A stretch of 64,000 nucleotides of DNA from assembly GCA_047967505.1 (NCBI GenBank), contig CM106540.1, one strand, 5' to 3'. This document shows positions 21,795-34,990 of this stretch, one piece after another. Both the position numbers and the translations under genes were made by a program. The notes below the pieces were generated by a model that saw nothing but the letters and a program-made list of their open reading frames with translations, had not been told where the DNA came from and did no database searches. The stretch comes from Dipteris shenzhenensis (Eukaryota; Polypodiophyta; Polypodiopsida; Gleicheniales). Numbering within the stretch: the first letter of the stretch is position 1; the number at the start of each line of letters is the position of its first letter.

Positions 21795-22744
21795 TGAAAA
21801 ATAACTAGTAAACTAGATAAGTATGTATTGTCAGTAACTTCAACTTTATCGGTAGTATTATCACTATGGTTTCATTGAGGAAATGAGTTCCACGATCTCT
21901 GATGACTTCCAAGGGACACCCGAACCGTGCAATGGCATGTTCATATAAAACCTTAGCTATGGACCATGCATTAGATTTCCTTGTGGCTTGTGCTCCACCC
22001 ACTTGATGAAATAATCTATGGCTAGGATAATGTATTTGGCCCCCATTCCTTTAGCTAGTGGGCTTATAGGATCAATAATATCTATGTACCATTTGTCAAA
22101 AGGCTGATCGGTTAATATTATCTAAGGAGCATCATATCTACTTTATGTGGGATTTTACCTCTTTGGCATGGATCACATCGCTTGATAAGGTCGGCCTACC
22201 TATAACACCTTATGTGCCATAATGTTAGCAACATTAGCAAAGTGACCACCTACTATCCCTGAATGGGCTTCTTCGAGCACGTCAATATATTCATGCTCAC
22301 ACACGCACCTACACATGATGCCACCCTTGCCCATGCAGTAGAGTTGGCATGCAATTAGTTGGTATGGTGTTGCATCTTTAATGAGTTCGTGGGCTTGGTC
22401 CCTCTTGAGGGCTTTGTCAAAGGGTAACCTATTTGCCAAAGGTAGTGACCAATTTTAGTTGCACATATTGAAATTATGTCAATGAGGAATAGGGGAGGAT
22501 CTAGGAGGTCATCCACGATTCCTGTTGGAGCTTCCCTATTGAGAGGTGGTCTGCTAAAACCTGGGTCTTTCCTTTACACCCCATGATTGTGAATTTGAAC
22601 TCCAAGAGGATTAACATCCACCTTATTATGCATCCTGTCATGTAGGGCTTGTTAACCAGGCATACTAGTGCTTGATGGATCAACAAAAAAGACAAACTTG
22701 TTGGCTTCTAGTAAGTAACGCCTAAACTTCCTGATTGCATAAAC
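21795..22744 (-). pseudogene. Gypsy-G RNase H C-terminus and integrase
   Basis: Read right to left. At 22744-22600, VYAIRKFRRYLL and LVNKPYMTGCIIRWML are the C-terminal RNase H and connection blocks. 22439-22200 is the integrase zinc domain with EAHSGIVGGHFA (both His); the CDPC pair lies in another frame near 22170. The catalytic core follows with YIDIIDP and KYIILAIDYFIKW, then RFGCPLEVIRDRGTHF. It stops near 21795 before the catalytic Glu. It is the 3' continuation of the RT and RNase H on the plus strand at 38711-40576. Confidence 0.87.
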
Positions 22745-22749
22745 CATGG
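22745..22749 (-). repeat. Target-site duplication CCATG of the LTR-E insertion
   Basis: On the minus strand CCATG follows the CCAACA end of LTR-E and leads into gypsy-G RNase H. The partner is at 40572-40576. Confidence 0.8.
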
Positions 22750-23749
22750 TGTTGGATCTTTCCCACGGCTTCTACAAAAAGAGCAAGCTATTCTCATTAT
22801 GTAGGGTTTCGAGGCTTTTTGTCACCTATAGATATATTGGTGTTGTCGGTTGTAGTAGTATAGGTGTAGCTTAGGACCTTAGGTCATATTCTGGTGAGAG
22901 ACATAGGCTTAAGTGTGGTAAGAAAACATAGTGCATACATTTGTGAAAGGAACATGCATCATCATGATTGTGGTAAAGAAGGGTTTTGCTTTCATTGCGG
23001 GTTGAAGGGTTTAGGAGGAGTTTTAAGGGTTAGAGGGAGGTTTAGGGTTCAGAAGGAGGTTCCAAGGTTTAGAAGAAGGTTCTTGGGTCTAGAAGAGATT
23101 CCAAGGTTTAGAAGAGGTTCCAAGGTTTAGAAGAGGGTCCAAGGTTTAGAAGAGGGTCCAAGGTTTAGAAGAGGTTCTAGGGTTTAGAAGGAGTTCCAGG
23201 GTTCAGGGTTTAAGGGTTAGAAGGAGGATCCAAGGTCCATGGTAGAGTACATGGCAGAGACCTCTTCTCCCTCGTAGATCATGGAGGTCAAGGTTTGAGG
23301 GACTAAGGGTTTAAGGGGAGCATAGGAGTGGGAGAGGAAGAAGGTGTAAGAGCATGGGGGAGGAGGAGAGAGAGGAGAAGGGAGGAGGAGGAGAGGGAGG
23401 AGAAGGGTGGAGGAGGGAGGAGGAGTGGGAGGAGGAGGGAGGAGGAGAGGGAGAAGAGGAACTGCAAGGTTGGAGGAGAGGGGAGGAGGAGTTGCAAGGT
23501 TAGGACATGCTTTTGGACATGGAGTGCAAGGACATGGACACTTGGGGACAATTGATTGGAATACCAAAGTAGAACTCAACCAATGCTTCAAAGAGTCTGA
23601 GCTTCATTCCATTATGGGGTATTTATACAAGTTGGAGAGCTTCTCTCTCTGCATGTAGGAATTGTAAGACATTCTCTCTCTACATGTAGAGCTTGCTTTT
23701 AGGATGCACATATAAAAGTTGCATGTTGCATGTAGGAGTTGCATGTAGA
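22750..23749 (-). mobile_element. LTR-E, 3' part (1.0 kb), minus strand
   Basis: It matches LTR-E at 1932-3159 from within the TACATGCAA array to the CCAACA end. It includes the TATAAATA box, C/T-rich tract and AACCTC array. No primer site follows; gypsy-G RNase H follows instead, so this is half of a solo LTR. The missing first ~320 bp match 40577-40893. Proline/leucine- and arginine/glutamate-rich open frames here are just translation of the C/T-rich tract. Confidence 0.87.
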
Positions 23750-26015
23750 GTGGCTCTATCACTAAAGTCCCGACTTAGTACTTAGGTGTTTGTGTGCCTC
23801 CACATGAGATGGAAGTGATATTTTGAGAGAATCCTATAAGGAGCACTTTACCACAAGTGTCACTGGTTAGAAAGCTTGCCTCTAGTGGTGGCCATTGGTG
23901 TGATTGGTGCCTACAAATATGCTAGGCAATGTGAGGTTTGCTAATGGTGGCTAGGATACCCACCAACCAACATAGGATGCCACATATTCTGATTCTACCC
24001 CTTGGACCATTCTAGAAATGCTATCGAGATTTTGTCAACCCATTCAAATTAGTAGTACGATGTATCAAAAACAAGTATGTGCTAGTGGCAACTAATTAGT
24101 GTACAAATGGGTCAAGGCACATGCCATGCAAAATAATTTTGAGTATCATAACCCCTTCAATCAGGATTCAGGACCACCACCCGATCACCCAAGTGCCTTG
24201 GAAGCAAGCACCGACAATCGATACTTGGAGAAGTAGCAATAGATGAGCATGCTATTGTCCATGGTCACTTCAAAGAGTTTACTCTACAATAAGCTCTCTA
24301 ATACACAATATATTGTATAGGACCCATGACCCAAGGAAGTATGCACTCTTATATGATGAAATCAAAGATATAGTGGCATGTGAGGCACAAATAGTAGGGA
24401 GATGGAGGATATTAGACTGCAACCTAAGGACCCATGAATCTTGATCATTCAAAAAATTGAGAGCATTTGGGGAAGGGAGGAATAGTGCCAAGCAATCTAG
24501 TTCCACAATGTGATAGGGTATCCTTTCAAAATATACAAATGCTAGGCTAGTGATTTTGTAAGTATGAGATATATCTAACTGGTAGTGCACCTAGCAATAT
24601 GGATTCTTAATCTTTCAACCATGAAGCGATTTACTACCTATAGTTAGATGTACATGTAAGTTGGTGGACCATGCTCTACCAATCCTCCTAGAGGACAAGA
24701 GTAAGGCAATACTCAAAGCCCACATTATGGGTTACCACTTTGGCATTAACCACAATTGGCACCTCCCATGGCTATGAAATGTGATGCATGCAAGCTGCAC
24801 TAAGATTCAAATTAAAACTAAAAGAAAAAAAATAATACCTTTTAAATCTCATTATCTCACTTTCCTCCCATAATCTCCATCACATTCATTGGCTTGCAAC
24901 TTTGGTAAACCCTTAAACCCTTACCCACCCAATATGCTAGATATTGAATATTCAACCACTTCTAGAACCACAATGAGCACTCTCTTCCTCATCCTCATCC
25001 TCTCATGACTCATCACCTTACCCCAACATTCTAGGTAGGAGCTATCGACTATAATCTTGCTAAATGAAGAGTGTTCACAGTACTTGCAAGCGTTTTTTAA
25101 ACTCAAAATAAGTAAGAAACATAAGAAATGTTGTCGCTCATAAATACTAGCAATATGTAGATGATGGCCATAGGTAATACTTCAATAGGCCACCACTATG
25201 AAGGCTATTATCACACATTGTCCTATTAACCCATTGTCAGGTAATCTCCCACCAAGTTTTGGTTGGGATGTCAGAGATGTCTAGTTTTTTTTTGGGAGTC
25301 GGATGTCTAGTTTATTTTTGAGAGTCTGGGGACTCCCAAAAATAAACTAGACATCTCTAATAGCTCAAAACTTGGGATATTACTCCCACCCACCATACTT
25401 CAAAAATGCATGAAGAAATAATTCACATACCTACAGTGATTTTTAGTGAATATTTATATTGTGCATCACTGAGCAAAATCAACTTGAGCCAAATGCTTTA
25501 AGGAATCTTAAATGCCTTTGTATTTAGTACAATAATATTGAATGTTTCTAGGTTTTTGTAAATGTGATTCACACAATTAGCAAACATTGAAACTAGGATT
25601 CTTATCGCACATTCAAATTATTTCTGAATCAGCACTTGACAATAATCTCCTTTACAACAATCAAACACTTGCAACCCTTTGGATATTCCTTTGGGTAGTC
25701 TTCATGGCCAACCTTGCTTCATTTTCATTATGAGTTCATTCTCTTCCTACTTTTTCCTACTAATCATCTTATATGGTCATTTCTCTTTTAGATGTTTGAT
25801 GTTTTCCCCATGTGCATCACCAATAGGAAGGAAAAAATGATCAATATTGTCCTCATTTTTCAAAAGGTCCACTTAGCAACACCATCTTCTATAGGCTGAT
25901 TACCTCCCGATTACTATTACTACCTAGCATAAACACTTGGGAACTCTTTAGAATCAATTGCTTCATATGGATGTACAAGAAGTAAGCGACCCTCCCCTAG
26001 CTATGTTTCCAAATG
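23750..26015. other. Unassigned region
   Basis: No conserved protein motif was found. A short antisense frame at 24590-24279 is not recognisable. A foldback lies at 25276-25365. The last ~30 bp (25985-26015) match one end of the 80-bp minisatellite unit at 34261, on the opposite strand. Confidence 0.4.
25276..25365 (+). repeat. Foldback with a third arm copy
   Basis: GATGTCTAGTTTATTTTTGA pairs with TAAACTAGACATCTC downstream around a 3-4 base loop, giving arms of about 25 bp. An extra direct copy of the left arm precedes it. This could be the remains of a small foldback element. Confidence 0.65.
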
Positions 26016-26920
26016 TTGTGAGGTAGTCATTGATGCTCATATTTTCTCTCTACACATTGTGCAACTCCTGCTTGAGCTACATTTTCCTGGCTTGCGTATT
26101 TGTGCTGTACATTTTTGCCAAAGTATCCCATGCCTCCTTTGGCATGTTTGCATCTTGAATATGCACAATAATAGAATCTAAAATACTGATAGACAGCCAG
26201 TACATACCTTTTTTGGCTCTCTTATGCCAGGCTTGAAATGTCTGCATTTCCTATTGATTGGGAATATTAGGAAGAACTGGTTCTGCTTGATTTCCTGTAA
26301 TGAACTCCCAATAGTCTTTTCCCATAAGGAAATTCGTCATTCTAAACTTCCATGCTTGGAAGTTGTTCTTGTCAAGCTTTTCAGTGACAATATGTGAAAG
26401 AGAGTCAGATGCCATTACAAAACACTGCAAAATATTCTGTCACTGCAAAAAACACAACTTCTGCCTCATAAGGCAAATCTGCAAAACTAACAAAAGTGGT
26501 ATTTGACCACACAGTCACTTCCTAGTGATGATTTTGCATGAATAGGCAATAAGAATGATAATGTCACTCCCAATATCTCTGTGCATAGGCATACGATGCA
26601 ATTTCTATGGCCACTTTGCACGGACCTGCAGAACAATGGTTGCACAGTCAAAACAGGCCACTTTTTGAGTGCCTGCGAAAAAAGTTCCACCACCAAAACC
26701 GGCCCCAAAATGACCTCAAATCAGAAAAATAATGTTAGTAAGGGCTTCACCCTATCTCGTAGCATATACTACCCTCTCGCCGCATCGTGAAGGGCATCTC
26801 AATCTGAGACAATGCACTCTTGCACTTTCTGACTATGCTACCTACATAGATTTGCTCCCAAACTCGAAAAAGGAAAGCAACACTGATCCTCTTACCAAGA
26901 CACTGTGAACTTGGTTTGCT
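26016..26920 (-). pseudogene. Copia-B1 gag, N-terminal part
   Basis: On the minus strand a start at about 26415 gives MASDSLSHIVTEKLDKNNFQ, then WKFRMTNFLMGKDYWEF, a typical copia gag N-terminus. It continues with EAWDTLAKMYSTNTQARKMQ and reaches SINDYLT at 26016-26040, with at least three in-frame stops. The next gag residues (VDVLASIGSLVEDDDLVS) are on the plus strand from 34490. 26416-26920 is the untranslated leader. Confidence 0.85.
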
Positions 26921-26928
26921 TCCTTGAG

Positions 26929-26940
26929 ATCCTTATACCA
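26929..26940 (-). other. Primer-binding site of Copia-B1
   Basis: TGGTATAAGGAT on the minus strand directly follows the LTR end. It is a decayed form of TGGTATCAGAGC. Confidence 0.7.
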
Positions 26941-27294
26941 TGTGAAGAGAGTGGGAGAGAGGTAAGGAGTCTCACTTGCAGCTTCTTCACATACACAATG
27001 GGGGAATATGCACAAAGGTGGAGGCTGAAAACAGTTTTCCTCTTCTTAGTTTTGAAAGCCCAAAAAACTCTCTCTTACAAAAAGGAATAGATGAACCCTA
27101 TATGTGGGTCTCAAACCAAACTTAACTAACCTAGGTGGCATACTAATTGAGCCACTAACTAGAGTACATAAAGGTAGCTATCATCCAGCTATTATTCATG
27201 GGCAGTGTACCAACCGCATATGTAGCTAACAAGTCGGTGACATAAATGCACAACACACCCTGGCATACCACGAGTGGAGCTCGATATCTCAACA
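26941..27294 (-). mobile_element. Copia-B1 5' LTR (354 bp)
   Basis: On the minus strand it runs TGTTGAGATATC ... CTCTTCACA. By hand count it differs from the 3' LTR at 38354-38710 at about 19 positions or indels, roughly 95% identity. It is flanked on its outer side by CAAGC (27295-27299), the same five bases found after the 3' LTR. Confidence 0.92.
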
Positions 27295-27299
27295 GCTTG
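27295..27299 (-). repeat. Target-site duplication CAAGC of Copia-B1
   Basis: GCTTG on the plus strand (CAAGC on minus) abuts the 5' LTR. The partner is at 38711-38715. Confidence 0.85.
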
Positions 27300-28940
27300 A
27301 TAGTGGGTGGGACATTTATGTGCACATGTCAAGTCACACAATTTGCTCCTCATGATGTAAATAGATGTTGTCCATCTGCTAATCATGTACAAGTCTAGAC
27401 ATTTGCAGGAAGGGCCTACCAAGGATGGCTTCATATCTAGGCTATTGGGTGAAGTCCATAACCACAAACCAAACAGGCTATGCAAATTCAAACACCCTAA
27501 TGTTAACATTGGTGAGAACTCCCAGGGGTTCAATAGTTCCACCATTGGCTAGCTTTACCACCAGATGGGTTTAGGCTTTCCCCACATCTCCCAACATTCT
27601 TTGGTGTAGACACTCACACCAGCTCCCCCATCGAGAATGGCATCAACCTTTTGGTTTTTGTAGGTTATGGGGATAGCTATATTAGTGTCTCATCACCTTC
27701 AAACTATTGGCCTAACTTATTGATGGCGACCTTAGGTAGGTTCCAACTGTCCTCTTGTGGTTGGTGGTTGTCTTTTGGGCTAGTAGGATCTTGGGCTAGG
27801 ATTTGTCTGTTCATCCAGTTTGAGAGGTCTTACTAGAGGGTAGGATTCCCTCTTAACAAGGATGCAATTGGCCTCTTGACCTCTCTAGAGACGAAGTCTG
27901 CTAACTTGGAAATATCACATGGTTCCTGAGAGGTCTCCCTCCCCACCGATATTGGATCCTCAAAGCCGTAGAGGTCTTCCCCCTCTCTTAGGTACTGCAT
28001 CACTAGATCCTCTTGAAACATTCGTTGCATTAAGTTTTGAACCTTTGAGTTATTGAGGATTTAGGTGGATCCTCTTCTTCCACTCTCTCTAGCACCCTTA
28101 GTGACTTTGCCCCCTTATGAGTAGTCATAGATGGTATCTGACCCTCTGTTGACCTTAAGCTTGTGCTTGAATTTCTCTTGGCATTTGCATACCAAGTTCT
28201 GAGCGTCTATATTAAGAATTGTTTCTCTAAGATTGTGGGTCCAGATATGCTTCCTTATAAGAAGGTGGAGATGTGAGGCCTTGGGCCCACACTAGCTTGT
28301 TTACATCCGAATACGGGGGCATACTAGGGTCATCTTAAGAAGGGGCTTGTCTAGATGTAGAGGAGGTGGTGAGGGTGGCTGTTTCCTCATCTGAACCATC
28401 TTGGATAAGCACTTGATTCATTCCTTCACCCACCCTGGTGACCTTCTTGGACTTGGCCTATGGGGGCTATGGTGACTTGGGAATTAGAGACGAGTCCTAT
28501 CTTTCCTTGCTTAAGGCCTTCACTTGCATCCTTGTAATGACATTAAAGGGCATTTTTGCTACTTGAGCTTGTTTAATTCTTAGTAAATTGATGCTAGTAC
28601 TCTCGAGCGAGGTGGTTGGAGTCACTGGTCTCCTTAAGGGACAATCCTTAAATAAATCCTCCACTCCACAAACAGCACACGACCATAGGGGTAAGGTCCC
28701 TTCCCTATATGGGAAGTCCTTTAAGGAGGGTGAGGAGGTAAAGTCATGTTGAAGGAATGGGCACACAGATCTAACAAAAAACAAAGAGAATGCCTTTGCC
28801 GCTTCAAAATCAAAACCCTTCTACTTGAGCGAGCAACAACTTCTACAATGTCCTTCATATTTTGTGTGCCAATCTTCCCCAGCAAGTACTGACTCCACAA
28901 CCACTCCTTTACCCTTATCCGCATTACCGCTCCCATCTAT
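27300..28940 (-). pseudogene. Gypsy-G gag C-terminus and protease
   Basis: Read right to left. 28784-28497 contains a zinc-knuckle-like CAVCGVEDLFKDC followed by PLRRP, with the same short spacing as the copy near 4167 and His replaced by Asp. About 27660-27550 reads like an aspartic protease entry (DAILDGGAGVSVYT). About 27440-27390 has YEAILGRPFLQMSRLV, the protease C-terminal block. The frame runs to the Copia-B1 insertion. Joined across that insertion, with one duplication copy removed, it continues in frame on the plus strand at 38716. Confidence 0.75.
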
Positions 28941-30900
28941 GGAAGCACTACACCTCATTGGACCAAAGATGGATCAAAGATGATGGTCTACACTTGAGGA
29001 CCACTTTGCGGCACTGACCTCGCACTCACATCTGCATCACCTTCTATCTCGGGTCGACGTTGGTGCAGAACCACAACCCTACACGTTTGCAAAACCATCG
29101 CTTCTTGCTAGCTTGCAAACTTCCTATCCCACTCTGCACACATGTCACCCTGTAAAGCATCAAGGAGCAAACCCATATGCTGCATGTTGACACTGATCAT
29201 GCTAGGAAAAGCCCACAAATACTTAGCCAACCCATTGGTAGTACATTGGCATAACAATTCCTCGTGAATGCCTAAAACATACTCTGAATGCAACTATTGG
29301 GTAGCCTTTGAGTACATTTCAGCTACCTGCACTTGTGCTTATAGGACTGCAACCCGCTGTTCCAGTTGCTATATCCTCACATTTTGATTTCACAGAGCCT
29401 CATTCTCACTTTGCACTACAGAACTTCTGATTCCAAGGCCATAATTTTGGAGGGATCAGTCCCCGTAGAACACTACGTTACAAGTCGACAGGCATGTAGT
29501 TGTGCACAAAATTGAAGCTAGACATGTGTTGGTTGTAGTCACAAATGAAAATCTAGCCAAGGGTGTCAAAGAGACCCCACCCCAAGCTCAGAGACCACCA
29601 CCGCCATGACCTCCTCTGCTACTATGCCCATCGTACTGCCTCCGTCACTGCTACCATGGTAGTGGAGGTTGCTGCTACTATGGTGGCCGATGTGAGTTGG
29701 AGTTGCTCTAGCCATCTTTAAGTGAACCACCAACCACTAGATTTCTGGATGAAATACCCACCACCGTCTCGCCACAGGTGCCATCAAAATAGTCACCCAC
29801 TCAGGGATTTCCAGTGGGGTAGGTGGGGGCATCACATTGAGTTGTGTTGATGACAACCCACTACAAAAGAAGCTCTCAGACATCCCTGCTGATGTCAAGA
29901 GTGCATGGGAAGGAGTAAGGGGAGCAATAGAGGGAAGCACTCTTTGCATGATTTGAGGTCCTTGATGCCTCTGTTTCTTAGGCTCTCAACCAGATGAGCC
30001 TTTAGCCACATCCTACAGAGGTCCTTCTAGCTCAAGAGTCAGAACCAGTCCCGTATTCCTCTAAGAGACAACAGAGTCAAGATGCAACAATGGAAACAAA
30101 ACTTCGAAAATCTTCCCAATCTTTCACTGCTTGCTTCTTTTCTACCACCGTTGCCACCCTTTATGCCTTTGCATGGATTCTCTCCTTCAAAACATGTGCC
30201 CAAGGCACTAGTTGTTTCTCTACTACTGCAATCATCCCACAAGACCTGGAAGTGATTGTGTAGGTCTTTGCTTCTAGAATCTAGCAATACAGATCATAAA
30301 TTTGAACATCTTTACACGCACTTAGCTTGTACTCACCTGGAGTAGGATTATCAAACTTGGCCAGCATCTCTTCCACTAAACATGATGGTTGCACAAACAA
30401 CTCCCCATCCATTGACAAAAACAATCGGATGATAAATTAATTGGGTGATGAGCTCTCGATACTCTCCCAAAAATTCCACAGTCAATCCAAGTGCAAGCGG
30501 TTGGCAAAGTGCTAACACCGCCTGGTGATTGTTCATCACCCTCAGCCAATCAATGTTGTTGGAACTATGAATCCTTAGCCTTTATAGACATGCGTTGATG
30601 GACTAGGAATCAATATACACTAATGGGATGAATTGATGAAATTGCGCACGTGCCATCACCATAGCGAGGCAAAGCAATAGAGCTAAATGCACTGAAAGTA
30701 AGGAAGATGAAGGAAGCTGAGAGAACTGATAGTGTGATGAGGAAGACTAGGAACATGATAGGTACATGCAAAAAAATGACAAAAGATTGTAGTATACCCC
30801 TTCTTGATGAGAGAGCGCTACATGGCGGCTGGGATAGGACCTCGTAGAAGACTTCTATCATCATGCATCTTACCAACCTATCACATGTCCTCCCACCATG
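28941..30900 (-). pseudogene. Probable gypsy-G gag, decayed upstream part
   Basis: This minus-strand stretch precedes the zinc knuckle. It reads as a stop-ridden gag-like sequence with proline/serine-rich parts (about 29949-29737) and a possible gag core near 30540-30350. I cannot place its start or a 5' LTR. The call rests mainly on position. Confidence 0.35.
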
Positions 30901-31697
30901 ATTGCTCCATCACCTCCACCAACTCAACCCAGGAAATCTATGCCTCATTAGATACTGGAAAGGGGCACTAAAGACTCCCTCATGATGATAAGGATGCAGT
31001 CAAAAGCCATTAAGTGGATGTGGGAGAATGTGCCCTTGCAAGTCCACAAGCTAAAATGATGTAGACCAGGTACATACTCGAGGGGTTCACCTTATGAAAT
31101 TTTAGTGTACCACATGCATTCAAAAGCAGGGGTATTTGAATTCAACATTTTGAAAAAAATTAACAGGATTACAATAATAGGAGGGGTTCTAAAATTTAAC
31201 CTTACAAAAAATTCACTTAGTTCACAAGTAAAGAGGGGTGGTTTTATTGAGGGGAAAACTTTAGTTGAGGTGTTTTTAAAATAGCCCTTGAGCACACATG
31301 ATACATATGGTTTCTTAGTAGTGCATGCCTTGAGGGTACATATGCTATAATGAGTTAGGGAAATAGCCAAAATATCAAAAATAACTTCACAAAAATAGTG
31401 GTTATAGGTATGCACCTCCATTGGATGCATTCTCTATGTTGCAATGACACCTGCTTGATGTAATGCCAATGCATGATTCTCCAAAAAGCTTAGAGAATGA
31501 GAAAGTGGGAGAACATCAAGAGGATTATGTAGAGAAGGAGGGTCAATCAGTGCTACAATGCTCAAAGAGAGATACAAAGGTTAAGACAGGGGGGGTGAAA
31601 GAGGAGTACAATGACAAGGAGGAGGAGGCTTGGGGGAGTTGCTCTACTCAGAAGACGGAAGATTTTTTTCCTACAAGTAAGAGGTGGCTATGGACAC

Positions 31698-31906
<209 letters not shown>

Positions 31907-33303
31907 GTGGAAGTCATCTCACATGTCCACATTCTTATGTAGCTGAAAGCCAATATTTTAAACTTTTAAAGGGAGGGAACAAATACTTCTAAATTTCAAA
32001 TAGAAGATAGCTAACAAGAATTGTTAGCTAGCACCATCCCAGACCACATTTTTAGTGCATGTTAACGTGCTACCAACCCCTAAGCCTAAGATATCAAAAG
32101 AATCCCCCATTACTTTTTATAATGTGAAAAAGCATCTATGAGGATAGGTGGAGGGTTAGCACAAAGATTCTTGTTGTTGGACCTCATCCTACTCTTCCGC
32201 TTATTTAAATATTATGCCTTGGATTGTACACAACCACTCTACCTCACATGGAAGGGATGGGGTCCAAGGTCCTTTGCTACCTCCACCTCTCACCTATTTT
32301 ATACTATATATCTCATTGACCTTGAGCCATGCATTATTGAATTTCAATGCTTAAAATGAGACCATCTAGGTGGAGTTGACACATAGAAATGCCTTGCCAC
32401 CTCAACCACCTTTTGCATACTATATTATTATTTCCATGGACTATGCACATAACACACCTATGGGTCCTCTTACTTGGAAGATGTCACATGGATTATTTCC
32501 TGCAATCTCAACCTTGGGTCCCTAGCACACAATACATTATACTCTTAATGTCACATCCAAACCATCCACACTTATAAAAATTACATACCATATTTTTCTT
32601 GGTAACTTTTTCTTATAAAAATACAAATCATATGTGTGTGTGCATGCACAGAGTAAAAACAAAGAATACATGGTGATGACCATAATGGGACCAAAGATTG
32701 CAAATTGACCATGGGTCAATTTCAAGACTATGACTATGTGATCTTCACATGGCATACACACATTATATGTGCACACATGCAAAATTGAGAATATCTGGTG
32801 ATGACAAAAATGGGACCAAAGATTTCAAATCAACCTTGGGTCAACTTTAAAAATGAGAACATGTGATCTTTACAGATGACACACACACAGTTGTAGGCAC
32901 ACACATTGGTCAAATCCACCAAAGTTTAATTTGCATTGACTAGAATTTGGGTTTTTCTTTGTATTCAAATCAACTTAAGGTTGATTTACAATGATACGTT
33001 GGTCAAATACACATGCACAAATCAACCCAAGCTTGATTTGTGATGACTAAAATTTGACTTTGTTTATGCATTCAAAACAACATAATGTCGATTTGCCATG
33101 GTTTGAAGAACACTTAGGAAGGCACACATATCCACATAGATGCACACATGCCATGGATTGCAAATTAACATTGGGTTTATTTCAAGACTATAACCATGTG
33201 ATCTTGACACAAGACACACATGCATACATGCATAAATCGACCCAAGGTTGACAATTAACTAGAGTTTGGCAATTTTTATGTACTTGAGTTGATCACATAG
33301 CCC

Positions 33304-33402
33304 CCACACACACGTGCACACACACACACATGTGCACATGCACGCATGCACACATGCAAGCACGCATGCATGCACGTGCACACATGCACACACACACATT
33401 GG
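33304..33402 (+). repeat. Alternating purine-pyrimidine tract (CA/TG/GC)
   Basis: About 100 bp of mostly ACACAC, GTGCAC and GCATGC steps. Such sequence favours Z-form DNA and slippage. Confidence 0.75.
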
Positions 33403-33581
33403 TATGCACACATAATAATATACAAATCAACCTGCTTGAGTGCAGGCCTTTTAAGATATAGGCTCATATACACAAATGAACCCCAATATCTATGAATTGC
33501 AAATAGACCCAAGGATTACTTGAAAAATCTTAGCATGTTCTAGTGAGTATTGAGGGACCCCTCACCCCATAAAAATTTGAC

Positions 33582-33583
<2 letters not shown>

Positions 33584-33641
<58 letters not shown>

Positions 33642-33665
33642 GGGGGGAGAGGGGGAGAGAGAGAC

Positions 33666-33732
<67 letters not shown>
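33584..33732 (+). repeat. (AG)n microsatellite, ~150 bp
   Basis: Two AG runs are separated by a G-rich interruption at about 33639-33660. Confidence 0.95.
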
Positions 33733-33737
<5 letters not shown>

Positions 33738-34260
33738 AAAAAGAACCACTATATGAATTTGGATATTGTAAATAATAGGCATGGCACAATATGAGCCAAC
33801 ATGCAAAGTTATTCTATTGAAAGATGGATTGAAGGTAGGAGAAGGGGCAATTATTTTTAATTGATCCAAATGATTCTTGCCACTTTCAAAAATTGGGGAA
33901 TGGGATGGTATCATTATGTATTGATGTCCATTACACTTGAATTTTCATGTTGAGCTTCCCTATCCTAACATGGGTGCATCCCCCCATGTCAAAGAGGCAC
34001 TTGGTAGTATTGCTCATTGGCACCCTAATGCCTTATCAAAGGTAACCTTGGGCACTAGCATACATATATACTAAATGTTCTAACTGAGCAGGTCACAACC
34101 TTCAAGTTCATGGGCATATACATACTCTCATTATAAAGGATTAGATTATGTACAAACTATTTCTTATCATAAGTGGTTAGCTTCAATGGCTGATTTTCAA
34201 ACCATTTTTCTTGTTTAAGAGCCTATGAAAGGACATGCTTGTGACATGATACTAAAGGAA

Positions 34261-34478
34261 GGGCATATGAAAAGTAGAGATAATTGGGTGGAGAGAGAAG
34301 TATTCTTATGGTCACAACATTTGGAAATAAAGTTAGGAGAGGGCATATGCAAAGTAGAGATGATGGGGTGGGGAGAAAAGTATTCTTATGGTCACAACAT
34401 TTGGGAATAAAGTTGGGAGAGGGCATATTCAAAGTAGAGATGATTGGGTGGGGAGAAAAGTCTTCTTATGGACACATG
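34261..34478 (+). repeat. 80-bp minisatellite, 2.7 copies
   Basis: GGGCATAT starts units at 34261, 34341 and 34421, an exact 80-bp period. The third unit stops after CTTATGGACACA, where Copia-B1 gag begins. The missing end of that unit (CATTTGGAAACATAGCTAGG on the minus strand) is found at 25990-26015, next to the other half of the same gag gene. Confidence 0.9.
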
Positions 34479-34990
34479 AAGGTGAAGAAGATTGTAGATG
34501 TACTTGCTTCCATTGGGTCGCTAGTGGAAGATGATGATTTAGTTTCTGTGACCTTGAATGGTCTAAGAAAGGATTATCCACAATTTCGGACATCCATTGC
34601 CGTCCATGAAAATTTTCCTGATTTTGAGGAGTTGATTGCTCTTCTAATTTTTGAAGAGCAAAGAAATGGTAGTGCATCTTCTTTAGGAGGAACTTCAAAA
34701 GAAACTATCTTCTACTCAAATGCTGGAAGAGGTAGAGGCAGAGGTAGAGCAGGCCGATCTGGAGGCCGTGGAAAAAATCAAAATATGCAGCAAATTCAAG
34801 AAAACTAGTCCTATGGAGGAGGACGTGGTAACCTTAGAGGCAAGGGGAGCCAAAGAGGTCATGGTGGATGGCAAAGAGGCCAAAATGCAAACAGCAATGT
34901 TGAATGCTACTATTGTGGTAAAATGGGTCATATGGCTAAAGACTCTGCTACAAAAAGCAGAATGACATTATGAATGGAAAACTGTAGCAA
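34479..34990 (+). pseudogene. Copia-B1 gag, C-terminal part
   Basis: From KIVDVLASIGSLVEDDDLVS onward the sequence is a normal copia gag core, followed by an RG-rich stretch (GRGRGRGRAGRSGGRG). A stop at 34807 and a frame shift precede the zinc knuckle CYYCGKMGHMAKDS at about 34909-34950, whose last Cys is Ser. The beginning of this gag lies on the minus strand at 26016-26415. Confidence 0.88.

Noticed and set aside
23217-23658. Overlapping Pro/Leu/Ser-rich and Arg/Glu/Gly-rich frames
   Set aside because: They cover the C/T-rich tract of the minus-strand LTR-E, which has no coding role in the complete LTR at 1932-3159.
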